From NCBI GenBank assembly GCA_000499405.2, contig HG738139.1, forward strand, positions 10,998,616 through 11,062,615: DNA of 64,000 nt. The letters run 5' to 3'. The translations under genes were made by a program, and so were the position numbers. Of this stretch, positions 41,001 to 50,566 are shown in pieces. The notes under the pieces were generated by a model that did no database searches, was not told the origin of the DNA, and worked only from the letters and a program-made list of their open reading frames with translations. Every line of letters begins with the position of its first letter. Position 1 is the stretch's first letter. Source of the stretch: Onchocerca volvulus (Eukaryota; Nematoda; Chromadorea; Rhabditida; Onchocercidae).

Positions 41001-44000
41001 ATAGAAAGTTTGTTAACCGATTACGGATTGGAAAGCGTTATGACTCGCCAGAATTTAAACGATGACAAAGGATTGATATTTGGTTCACCAAGTTCAACGT
41101 CATCCTCACCCCCATTAATTGAACCGCCTTCATACGATCAGGTTTTTATTTATTTTCATTATTAAAGCCTACCTTTTTTTGAACTTTTATATGATTTCTT
41201 AGAGCTTCATATCACGAAAGGTAATCTGGAATATCATATTCGAGAATAATCATAAGAGAGCATTTCTTGTGTTTCTGATTTGTCTGTATTTTTTACAGAA
41301 CAGTAATAAGAATTCATCATGTACGGGATGCAAAAGTGGTGAACTTGCGAGCGCATTTTGCCAGAATTGCACACATTTTTTGTGTGCCAACTGTACTTTA
41401 GCCCATCAATACATGCATTGTTTCGAGGGACATCGTGTTGATCAGCTATCCCAAGAAGATGCTGCTGCTCTGGCTGCTGCTTTTGCCGAAAAAACTGCAT
41501 GCAAATGCATTCAGGTAATGTTTGGATTTCATTATTTGGAACATAAATATCAGATAGTATTGTATGCGAATAAATTCAGTTTTTTTTTCTGGTAAGAGAA
41601 AATGAGGATGAGGATTGTTTTAAAATCAAATAATGGATAATTACCATGCCTTTTCCACTATTTTCTAGTTAAGTCACTATTTCTGAATGATCGAGAAAAT
41701 CTGATCTTTAGATCGAAATGCTATTTCATTTTACATTCCGATTAATTGATTATGACTTATGTATTTTTAGAAGGATAGAGTAAAGCCACTGTTGTTATTA
41801 TGAGTCCAGTCAGATTTTTTCGAAAGATATATTCTTTTTCAGCATCGCTCACAACCGCTGCGATACTTTTGTTTAACATGCAACCTGGCTATATGTATGG
41901 AATGTACCCAGGTCGATCATGTACAGCCGGCACATCAGTATGAATTGATCAGCGATGTAGCTGACAAACAGATGGCAATCATGGAAACATTGGTGCAGGA
42001 TGCTCGTTTGAAACATTCTGAACTCCTTGAAACGTATAAAGTATGTCTCAATATATTTGATTTTTACTGTTTAAATAATGTCGCAAATTTTTTTATTTAG
42101 TCTTTCTAAAATAAAATTGGTTTTGCTGAAAGTTAAACTTTGTGTGAACCATCATACTTTGTTTCAAATATTTGAAGTGTGAAATGAAAGATGAAATTCT
42201 TAAAATCAGGATATTGTGAAACTTCGTATTTATGCTGAAAATTTCGATACATATTGATTTTGTTCAAAAATTTTCAGATGGTTGATGCAGCTCAAAATCG
42301 TTTAAGCTGTTCACTTACCAGAGCTCACCAAAATGTGGACGATGCAACTCAAACATTGATTCGTATAATTGAAGACAATCGTCGACAAATTATCAAGGAT
42401 TTGGATAATGCTTACGGTGCTAAACAATTGCAGCTCACTGTAATTGACAAAAAGGTGTGCTTTCATGAAATTTAATAAATAATTGAACTTCACGTTTTTC
42501 ATTTTCATCTTTGCAAATTTACTGAAAAGCATTTTCAGTATTGGTGCAGTAGATCTTAGACAAGTTTAAAAAACTCATAAATTTCTATGGAAGAATATGA
42601 TGTCTACTAGGAAGCAGTATCTGAAAACGAAAATATTTGTTCATAGATTTTTATTTTGTCTCTTTCAAAGCAATATGGAGTTGGAGTAATAGTCACTGAT
42701 GTGAAGTGCTCTTTTTTTCATTAACACCTTCAAAGTTTAATGAATAGTTTATGAAGCCGTTATTTATAGTGGCTCGAAACTGGTTAGAGGAACTGAGCTA
42801 ACAAGAAATTTATTTTGTTATCTTTAATTTTAAACTCTAAGCTATTTAATTTTTATCAGTTCCAAAATTTTTTCTTAGGTGCAACAAATGGCAGAGAAAT
42901 TGGCGCAAACGATTGAATTTACTTCACGTCTTGTCAAATATGCTGCACCAACAGAAGTAATGGTTTTCAAACAACTTCTGCATACTCGTCTACAAGTATA
43001 CTTTTCGTTCAATCCGGATAGTAATAACATCCTGCAAACAGCATGCGAGCTTGATTTCCCACCACTGAATCCGAATGTAGCACGTCAACAAATTATCAGC
43101 ATTATGGGTGTGTTCATTTTCTTTCTGATAATATTATCTTAATTTTATTATGGGGAATTTAATTATGACTTTGCTATTGACTTTAATATGGAAATTACGT
43201 TGGTGTTTTGGTAATTTCATATAGTTCATCAATGGTTTTGTTGGCATTGTTTCTTCATTTTTGATTTCGAACATATTTATATCCATGGATGTAAAAAAGC
43301 TACAACAGCAAATGGAAATAAGCATGCATAAACTATGAATTCAGAGAAATAAGCATATTTTTACTGTTGATATAAAAAAATATATGGATTCATGATTTGC
43401 CGAAGAATAATTAACTACAGTAAATTTGGAACTTAAAATTTATGAATTTTAAGCATTGCCATTTGCTTGAAATTATATATTTTATATTGGTTAATTTTCT
43501 TATTATGCTTGTTTGCAGTTCAGAAAACTTGTAACTTGTTTTAAAAAAAGTTCACAATTACGATGGAAGTAAAATCTTTCTTTGATATGATGATAGCAAG
43601 AGAGAATTAATATAACTTTCTTGGTAGAAATTAATTGAACAGAATTAGTTCTCATTATTTACTATCTTTCAGTACCGAACAATTTATTTGTTTTCTTCTT
43701 CATCTTTTCTTTCTTCATTTTTTTTTCCTTTTCTTATTTTCTGATTTTTACTCGAAACTTTAAAATGAATAATTGTTTAAATTGATATATAATATGTAAT
43801 TTATGTTAATCATGAAATACTCACTTCGTTTTCATACTTTTCTATTCCGGTATATCTCGATTTATGAAAATATGATTTGGGGAGTTGCTAAAAAAATATT
43901 AGAAATGCTAAAGTACTTGATAAATGATAAGGAACCTAATATCATCTGCATCTGGAATATCAGCAATTATTGAAGATTGTTTTATTTCGTTACTTCTCCA

Positions 44001-44630
44001 ACTAGTATTTCTGTCTGAAAAATTATAAAATTTCCTTTCGATATTTTTGTAAGACTATTTTAAAATTAGCTTCTGAACTGCTAACATACTTCTTTAGGTC
44101 TCGTTCGTGGTGCATCGGAATGGCCTCAAGGAACAATGTCATCAGCAAATGCAGGAATGCCACCGGCACCAATTGGTCGACCAGCTAGTCGACAGCTAAC
44201 TCGACCAGTTGCGGTGACCAATGGTACATTATCTGTCAATAATTTCTCAGATTCAAATTTGATACGACCCAAAAATGAATATGGTGGCTCCAGTCAAAGT
44301 CTCGGAACGTTTGTTACAGTCGATAATGGCTTTAGCAACCAATATGAGAAATGGAGTATGGGACTTGAGCCGGCTAGTGGTTTGCAACTTGCTGAATCAC
44401 CTGATTTGGAACTTGAAAAGGTTTGGTTGCAGGCCATCTCTATTTTGACATCAATTTTTGTTTGGATTTAAAAAATATTAAGACAAAAAAAGAAAAACGA
44501 ATGGATCTTTGGAATATAACTCAACATTGGGATGAGAAAAACCGTAGAGAAATCTGGTTTTTCTCACTTCATTGTTGAGTTATATTTTGATATACTGTGG
44601 CAATGTACAGAAATTTTTTATGTGTGTGTG

Positions 44631-44662
<32 letters not shown>

Positions 44663-47600
44663 GGGTGTTTTTTTTTTTTTTTTTTTTTTTTTAATTTGCT
44701 GGCAAGGACGGTATTGCATACTTATAAAGATAATTGTGCTACTGAATAAAAATAATATTTGAGGAATTGGGCCTAGATTTTAAAGGTTTTCAAGATTTTA
44801 ATTAATTTTGTCCTTTGATTCTAGGATTCAAAATTGTTACTGAAATTTCGAATGAAGTATAATTGATTCATTTACAGAATATGGGCATCAGCAATCTTTA
44901 TCCACCACGAGCACAAATCAAGAGACAGAAGATGATCTATCACTGCAAATTCGGTGAATTTGGCGTTATGGAAGGACAGGTAATCATATCATTTTCTCAG
45001 TTGTGTTATATCTTCAGTTTCTTTCATCATCTGCAGATTCACTACACTTTCCTAATGTTCTCAAGTTTTTTTTTAAATGTTTTTGTATTAGCATGAGTAG
45101 TTTCAGTCGATGTTTGTTAAAAAATAATTTCGAGGCACTAAAGTCTCATTTTATATTTTCAAGATACCGAAGTGCTTTTTTTTTAAAATCATATCTGTGG
45201 TTAGACTATAGACTCAATCAATACCTATAATTGAATTATGTGGATACTAAAGTTCAGAGAAGTCTTATTTTATTTCAGGTCCAAAAAATAGTAGTTTTGC
45301 AAACTACTTTCATTTTTTTGAATTGGTCATATTTAGATTCCTTTAAAGTAAATTCGCAGGCTATGCTTCAAAAACTGTAATCGAAATTTGCTTTTAAGAT
45401 AAAATAAAATAAAAAAAGAACGATCATTTTTTTTTTTAAGTTTACGGAACCATCTGGAGTTGCTGTAAATGCACAAAATGACATTATCGTTGCGGACACC
45501 AACAATCATCGTATCCAGGTATTCGATAAAGAAGGTCGTTTCAAATTTCAATTTGGCGAATGTGGTAAGCGTGATGGCCAACTACTTTATCCTAATCGGT
45601 TCGTGCATTATTTCCGAAAGTATTGGGGATAATTTTCAAGCTAAGAGAGAATGATTATGTCTAAGAAAGATATCCAAAAGCTCAAAAATGATTTAAGTTC
45701 TCGTGTGAACTTTGCTTTCTGAAGTTGCTTTTGTATCAAAATCATGCAGTGGTTTGCCTGTATTGAAAGGAGAATTCATTCTAAGAATATTTTTCGATTA
45801 AAATCAGCGCTTTTGGTCAGATTCAAATTCTGAAATACATGGATAGTGTATTATGGATTTTGTTATGTACATTATTTTATTACATATGAGAAAGCATTGT
45901 ACGCGTTTTTCTCATTCACTATGCTGTTGTCATAATATATATCAGTCGTATGATACTATCATGAGAATTTGTTAGATTTGATGGTCTGAATTGCATTTAT
46001 TCTTTACATTTAAAGGAGTTCAACATTTACTTTCACTTGAATCATTTAATGATGCTAGGTATGACAATCCATTATAAGGAAGGCGCAATAAATGGTGGTT
46101 ATATTTATTTTATTACTAATTTATTATTTATAGTGTGGCAGTAAATCGTCTAACCGGCGATTTTATCGTAACCGAACGTTCGCCAACACATCAAATACAA
46201 ATTTACAACCAGTACGGACAGTTCTTACGCAAATTTGGAGCAAACATTTTGCAACATCCACGCGGTGTTTGCGTTGATAGTAAAGGACGTATTGTTGTAA
46301 TTGAGTGTAAAGTAAGTTGATCTCATTGGATTTTATTCGAATTCAGATTATTAAATTGATTATTTTTTCAATTTAAATAATTTATAAATCCATCATCAGA
46401 CAAACAAACTTATGAGAATGCACATTTCGCAGACAACTCTTGAATGACTAGATTTATTGTTTGTGTAAAATTCGGAATTTCACTTCTATAGTCTGTCTTG
46501 GTATATGTTGAGAAAGCAGTTACCACTGATAATGGCGAATGGGGCATTTATCAGAGATGCGAACATTTAAATTAAAAATTCAATTTGATCTTTTTAAATT
46601 CGTTTAATTTCGCAAATTTTTTAAGATGATTTAGGGTCATGTGTCAGCGTCCATATCTCTCCTGTTTTTTTTTTTTTTCTTTCTCATTTTTGGCTGTTAA
46701 TTATTTATACATATATTTGGAGCATTTGGTGTATAAATCTTTAATTACTGAAACAAATACAATAAGTTGTAACTTTGTAAATAATTAACTTCGGTTTTTT
46801 TTTTTCTTGTGCAAATTACTGAAGGAATAGCAATGGGAAATGAAAAAAAAATGTATTTCATATGTTCAAAATATCCGTTATTAGGATAGATTTTTCTCTT
46901 AAAGAACAAAAAAGATGGTAGGGTTGATAACTGAAATAGTAATAATGATGGCGATTAAAGTGGAATTGATGGACTTGATAGCACTGATCAATTAGATTGA
47001 CGATGTTTTATAACTTTAGAAGAAAATTCAAAGCAAATTGCAATTGATAAAGCTCTTTTTCCTATAGAAAATTAAGATGCATTATGTACCACTGATTCAA
47101 TAATTTTTAACTGTGATAAATGTAGCTGGAAAAAGAATAAGTTTTCTGTATTAGATGTCTAGAAATCAAAAGTCATGTCACCAGTTTTTAGAAACATATG
47201 TTTCAGAAATAGATACATTTTTATTTTGTCATTTGATTTCAATCTTATGAATGCAAATCAGTATTAATTCTTTTTGTCATTTTATAGAAAAGTTTCATAA
47301 TGAGATTTCAGTTTTCTGAATTTTTAATTTGCTACTCAAATTCAAATTTACTATAACCTTTCAGGTTATGCGTGTAATAATATTCGACATGTTTGGTAAT
47401 ATTTTACAAAAATTCAGTTGCTCTCGTTATTTGGAATTTCCAAACGGAGTTTGTACAAATCACAAGCAAGAAATCCTAATTTCGGACAATCGTGCGCACT
47501 GTATAAAGGTTTGCTTAAATTGAAAGCCCCCTCGATATTCCATTTTTTTTTTTATAAAATTTTCAATGTAATAGCAGATAATCATTATGGTGATAATTCG

Positions 47601-48759
47601 GTTTTGAATTGATATAGTTGTCAGATATGTAATTTATGTGAAATATGTGAACGTATGTTTGGAAATACTTTCACTTTTATGTTTCAGATCTTTTTTCCTA
47701 TCTTTTTCTGACTTCTACTAATTTCTTTTGACGTTGACATAAAAGGGAAGTTTCCGGAAAATTTCTGCATGGTAGAAAAATTCTGCACGATATTTAAGAG
47801 TAGGGTCACAACAAAAATAGGAATGATATTATAAGGAAGAGAAAGGTTAAAGTGATGTTTCATAGGATTAAGGGATATGTATGAAATGAACTTTGAATCT
47901 TTCTTTTCTTATAATTTCCTAAAATATAAATTTCAATATGTTTCAGTTTTATCCTCCCAGAAGACTGGAATCCAAAAATAAATTTCTTTTAAAGTTTTGG
48001 AGTTTTACTGGCTTTTTTTCTTATTTCAGTCAATGTTTTTTTCCAGGTATTCAATTACGATGGACAATTTGTTCGACAGATTGGTGGCGAAGGTGTTACA
48101 AATTATCCTATTGGTGTGGGTATTAATTATGCTGGTGATGTTGTTGTAGCAGATAATCATAATAATTTCAATCTAACCGTCTTCAGTCAGGTAAGTTCAG
48201 GATCATGTTTTTTAAAAAAAGAACAAATCAATCAACTTTGTCGGGTTGATTCGAAATTCCAGAGATGAGTCCAGGTTTCGAAAAATTTTATAATCTGCAG
48301 AATACTATGTTTTTCTCTTCGTCCCTATCTCACAGATTGCATAAATTTGCCTTCATCGTAAAAAAAAAAAATAAAATAAAATAAAATAAAAGTAAAAAAA
48401 GGAAACAAAAACAAAAACAAAAGTTTCTTTCTACAAAGTCTTGAAATAATATTATTGTTGATTTTTCGAAATGGACATAGTTCGTAGCGGTGCAATATCG
48501 AGAATAACTAGTTTATTTTTATAAGATTTTGGTATTTTAAATGGTAAAGATGAAGTTTGAAAGCAATCAATTTCAGGATGGTACCATGATCTCGGCACTT
48601 GAGAGCAAAGTGAAGCACGCGCAGTGCTTCGATGTAGCACTTGTTGAGGACGGTTCCGTGGTGCTGGCAAGCAAAGATTATCGCCTCTACTTGTATCGTT
48701 ATCAGTCATCCGGGGCAACGACGGCAGTGGCGACAACGGCGGCAAACAGTCCCAAATAA
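28948..48759 (+). CDS. ncl-1: TRIM-NHL protein, Brat/NCL-1 type (15 coding exons, 845 aa)
   Basis: Joined exons: 28948-29056, 37156-37223, 39862-40027, 40999-41141, 41299-41514, 41843-42040, 42278-42454, 42879-43107, 44098-44420, 44878-44979, 45441-45598, 46134-46311, 47365-47508, 48047-48190, 48577-48759. They total 2538 nt, stay open throughout, and every junction is GT-AG with matching phase. Domains seen: Ser/Thr-rich N-tail (1-59), C3HC4 RING (63-104), B-box 1 (170-207), B-box 2 (232-265), coiled coil (about 268-400), Ser/Asn/Pro/Gly-rich linker (436-543), six NHL repeats (about 567-830), Ala/Thr tail. The NHL part closely matches what I know of Drosophila Brat and C. elegans NCL-1, and the length is near that of NCL-1. 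Family knowledge: Brat and NCL-1 are cytoplasmic RNA-binding translational repressors that limit nucleolar size and cell growth. The start is the ATG 12 bases after a polypyrimidine-CAG; an upstream coding exon cannot be excluded. Family is near certain; the exact paralogue (ncl-1 against nhl-1) is likely but inferred. Confidence 0.9.
31180..31410 (+). repeat. 35-bp degenerate minisatellite, about 6 copies (intron 1)
   Basis: Units of the form GACTTAGAAATACTGTAAAT followed by NCATTCCTTTTTT, heavily diverged. Confidence 0.75.
31965..32400 (+). repeat. Three CA-rich modules of about 140 bp (intron 1)
   Basis: Each module has a TTTATTATATATA-type leader followed by 60-90 bases of CAC/ACGC/CATAC-rich sequence; starts near 31970, 32115 and 32262. 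Confidence 0.7.
32688..32765 (+). repeat. (CA)n microsatellite with interruptions
   Basis: CACACA with TACA and CGCA interruptions, inside intron 1. Confidence 0.95.
33508..33830 (+). repeat. Long AAT/AAAT array (intron 1)
   Basis: Over 300 bases of AATAAT with GTA, ACA and AAAT interruptions. Its reverse strand is open for 179 codons only because the repeat lacks stops. Confidence 0.97.
37156..37223 (+). CDS. ncl-1: ncl-1-like exon 2
   Basis: Short 68-nt exon between TTCTTCAG and GTATAT. It completes the split glycine codon and encodes a linker beginning GMCEPTLTGSFG, with Pro-rich residues, up to residue 59. The phase matches exon 1 (1) and exon 3 (0). No domain, so its support is splice sites, phase and composition only. 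Confidence 0.65.
37224..39861 (+). other. Intron 2 of the ncl-1-like gene (2.6 kb)
   Basis: Contains a 22-bp direct repeat with CRE-type cores (37981-38024), a CA/TACA tract (about 38480-38560) and a less AT-rich stretch at 38700-39380 that ends in a good GTAAGT donor-like site. No open frame of note. Confidence 0.65.
37981..38024 (+). promoter_or_regulatory. 22-bp direct repeat carrying CRE-type cores
   Basis: Two adjacent copies of AAATACTTNACGTCA plus trailing bases (37981-38002, 38003-38024). The first holds a perfect TGACGTCA palindrome (37989-37996), the second TAACGTCA (38011-38018). Located in intron 2. Confidence 0.3.
39862..40027 (+). CDS. ncl-1: ncl-1-like exon 3: RING finger
   Basis: Encodes residues 60-114 and a complete C3HC4 RING: C63, C66, C78, H80, C83, C86, C101 and C104, with the family-typical CFHSFCKSC core. 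All eight zinc ligands are present, so the RING looks foldable. Acceptor TTGCAG, donor GTAAAA. Confidence 0.93.
40999..41141 (+). CDS. ncl-1: ncl-1-like exon 4: RING to B-box linker
   Basis: Residues 115-162. It begins GIESLLTDYGLESVM, the segment that follows the RING in related TRIM-NHL proteins, then becomes Ser/Pro-rich. Acceptor TTTTCAG, donor GTTTTT. Frame matches both neighbours. Confidence 0.9.
41299..41514 (+). CDS. ncl-1: ncl-1-like exon 5: B-box 1 and start of B-box 2
   Basis: Residues 163-234. B-box 1 ligands are C170, C173, C183, C186, C191, C194, H198 and H202 or H207. An Ala-rich helix-like stretch follows, and the exon ends in CKCIQ, where C232 is the first ligand of B-box 2, so the second zinc site is split by intron 5. 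Acceptor TTTTACAG, donor GTAATG. Confidence 0.93.
41843..42040 (+). CDS. ncl-1: ncl-1-like exon 6: B-box 2 and start of coiled coil
   Basis: Residues 235-300. Completes B-box 2 with H235, C244, C247, C252, C255, H260 and H265, the canonical C-x2-H, C-x2-C, C-x2-C, H, H order. It then enters a charged helical stretch that starts the coiled coil. Acceptor TTTTTCAG, donor GTATGT. Confidence 0.93.
42278..42454 (+). CDS. ncl-1: ncl-1-like exon 7: coiled coil
   Basis: Residues 301-359, rich in Gln, Asp, Arg and Leu with heptad-like spacing. In TRIM proteins this segment mediates antiparallel dimerisation. Acceptor TTTTCAG, donor GTGTGC. Confidence 0.9.
42879..43107 (+). CDS. ncl-1: ncl-1-like exon 8: end of coiled coil and C-terminal subdomain
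   Basis: Residues 360-435 plus the first base of G436. The first half (VQQMAEKLAQTIEFTSRLVK) is helical. The second half carries the FNPDSN and ELDFPP words seen at the end of TRIM-NHL coiled-coil regions. Acceptor TTTCTTAG, donor GTGTGT. Confidence 0.9.
44098..44420 (+). CDS. ncl-1: ncl-1-like exon 9: disordered linker
   Basis: Largest exon, 323 nt, residues 436-543. It is rich in Ser, Asn, Gly, Pro and Arg (for example GMPPAPIGRPASRQLTRPV), with no domain, as expected of the disordered linker before the NHL propeller. Acceptor TTCTTTAG, donor GTTTGG. Confidence 0.88.
44636..44692 (+). repeat. Two poly-T tracts in intron 9
   Basis: T-runs of about 23 and 26, separated by AAATTTTTGGGTG. Confidence 0.9.
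44878..44979 (+). CDS. ncl-1: ncl-1-like exon 10: start of NHL domain
   Basis: Residues 544-577, ending KFGEFGVMEGQ, the outer strand and turn that open NHL repeat 1 in Brat-type proteins. Acceptor TTTACAG, donor GTAATC. This is the last exon before the duplicated block begins at 45195. Confidence 0.92.
45441..45598 (+). CDS. ncl-1: ncl-1-like exon 11: NHL repeats 1-2
   Basis: Residues 578-629 plus two bases of R630. Contains FTEPSGVAVNAQNDIIVADT and the following N-H-R motif, the signature of an NHL blade. The acceptor is AAG after a T-run and the donor is GTTCGT; both are weak compared with the other introns, yet reading frame and homology require them. Repeated exactly at 60102-60259. Confidence 0.92.
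46134..46311 (+). CDS. ncl-1: ncl-1-like exon 12: NHL repeats 2-3
   Basis: Completes R630 and encodes 631-689, including IVTERSPTHQIQIYNQYGQF and the HPRGVCVDSKGR blade motif. Acceptor TTTATAG, donor GTAAGT. Repeated exactly at 60795-60972. Confidence 0.93.
47365..47508 (+). CDS. ncl-1: ncl-1-like exon 13: NHL repeats 3-4
   Basis: Residues 690-737: end of blade 3 (VMRVIIFDMFGNILQKF) and most of blade 4 (LEFPNGV, ISDNRAHCIK). Acceptor CTTTCAG, donor GTTTGC. Repeated exactly at 62026-62169. Confidence 0.93.
48047..48190 (+). CDS. ncl-1: ncl-1-like exon 14: NHL repeats 4-5
   Basis: Residues 738-785: VFNYDGQFVRQIGGEG closes blade 4, and NYPIGVGINYAGDVVVADNH forms blade 5. Acceptor TTTTTTTCCAG, donor GTAAGT. 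An upstream AG at 48028-48029 would add 17 nt and break the frame, so it was not used. Repeated exactly at 62708-62851. Confidence 0.93.
48577..48759 (+). CDS. ncl-1: ncl-1-like exon 15: NHL repeat 6, tail and stop
   Basis: Residues 786-845 and TAA. KHAQCFDVALVEDGSVVLAS and YRLYLYRY close the sixth blade. About 17 Ala/Thr/Ser-rich residues follow, beyond the point where Brat-type propellers usually finish. GC content is higher than in the other exons. Repeated exactly at 63238-63420. Confidence 0.93.
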   Translation, partial: DGTMISALESKVKHAQCFDVALVEDGSVVLASKDYRLYLYRYQSSGATTAVATTAANSPK

Positions 48760-50531
48760 CTATTTAAACAGGCGGAACAACGAGTAACGAAACAGTTGTT
48801 ATCGAATATGTCAAAGAGGAAAGTGCGTGTTTAAAAAAGCTCAAACAAGAATTTTAATTCTCTTAATTTTGAAAATTTGCACATTTTGGTATCGGGAGCG
48901 AAGAAGAGCGGGTTGAAAGTCGAAAAGAAGAGAAGAAAATTTTTTAGACTGACAATTTAAATTTGTTAAATATGGAAAATTCAATTTTAAACTCGTAAGC
49001 CCTGTTCCAAGCCTAAATAATATTTGTTGATGCTTTTTTTCTTCATTCTTGACGATATGTTTTTTCTTTCGAAAAAACTGTTGTTGATGCTTTGTGTGCA
49101 CGAAATATTTTCTGGCACCAGCTACTTCTTTTTTCATGGTAATGATCTGTTATCGTCATTATCCTCATTGCTAGCTTGTTTTTATCCAATTGTCGATTAG
49201 AGTGTTTTGGTCGTTGATCGTCATTGTTCCATTACTAGTCAACCATCCTTTCCCTTTCCCACTATCACTCAGCTTTTCCCTCCTTTTCGAGTTTTCATTT
49301 CCAGCAACATTTTCTACTAGATATGATATATCTCCGAAATGATATACTCCATTCTCATAATCAGATCGATTTTCGGGTTCCTTTTAGAATTATAGATCTT
49401 GATTTTTTTTTCTTAATTCCTAAAATATTTTTACTTATCAAAAGAATTTTCAGGAATTTTCTAACTGAAAAGGATTTGTTTCTTTGTTTTTTCTTGAAAA
49501 TCCCAAATGGCAATGACGACTATAGACTTTTGCTTTAAAAAATTGAATTGTTTATGGAAAGAATTTTTTCTTAAAATTTTACAAGAATTTAGAACTTTTT
49601 TCACACCCGGCATCATCATTCAAAAAAATTTTCATAAGTGTCCCTTTTTTGTTGTTTCTTAGAAATTTTTGTGCCCATTTCAAATATGTTAGTAGTTAAT
49701 TTTTAAAATTTCAGTGTTATTGCATTCAATTGGCAGGGCAAAACAGAAATCACTCTTATTCTTTACCTTTCTCTCCATTTATGTACTCCTTCCCTTCTGC
49801 TTCGTATTTAAAACTCGCATTTCTCTAATTTAAATTTGAATTTCTTTGGTTATGATTGATTTTCTCGAATTGTTATTTGAGGTGTACCTGATAACACGCT
49901 GCTCGTTTTGAGACCTATTTTGTTTGATTTTTTCTTTCTCGTTTACAAGTAATAATTCAGGTTCCATCCTCTCCCACTTCTGCTTGTTATTTTCATGTCT
50001 TCAAATTTTCTTCGAGAAAATCCGCATATCCATGTTGCTACTGCTTTAGAGGCGTTGTCTTCGTTACTTACGTTTGGCAAATGTTCCTGGTACTATATTG
50101 ACCCGTGACCTTTGTAAGTGTATTAGCAATTGAATTTCTACAATTTTCGTTTTGTTTTCATAATTTAGCAGTAAATTTAATGTTTTATCATTAGTTAGCT
50201 ATTACGCCATATTCATCCATATGTGGGGATGGATGGGTGTAGTTTTCGTTTTCCACTTTAGAATTGTTTAATAATTTTTCGAACTTCGCTTTTCTTGAAA
50301 ATCGATATTTGTTGGCATATAGTTTCTTATATACGTCTTATTTATTGCATGTTTTACTTCCTTCCTCCTTTTATTTTTCCATCATTTCTCTTAAAATTTT
50401 TATTTTGTTTCGTTCTTATTCTTCCCTGACTCGTATTTCTTCCTGCTTACGATAAATCGAATTAAATAGAAACAATTCAAAGACATAACATGATTGCATT
50501 TTTTTTTTTTTTTTTTTTTTTTTTTGGTTTT

Positions 50532-50566
<35 letters not shown>

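Larger units (their letters stand above)
45195..49339 (+). repeat. First copy of the block repeated at 59856-64000
   Basis: Starts inside intron 10 of the ncl-1-like gene and covers exons 11-15 plus the first 580 bases after the stop. The true first unit would run from 45195 to 59855 if the duplication is in tandem. Confidence 0.97.

Noticed and set aside
48030..48046. Alternative acceptor for exon 14 at TTATTTCAG
   Set aside because: Adds 17 nt and shifts frame; the site at 48046 restores the VFNYDGQF blade sequence.
48452..48745. Minus-strand frame of 97 codons opposite exon 15 (and its copy at 63113-63406)
   Set aside because: Shadow of the GC-richer coding exon on the other strand.
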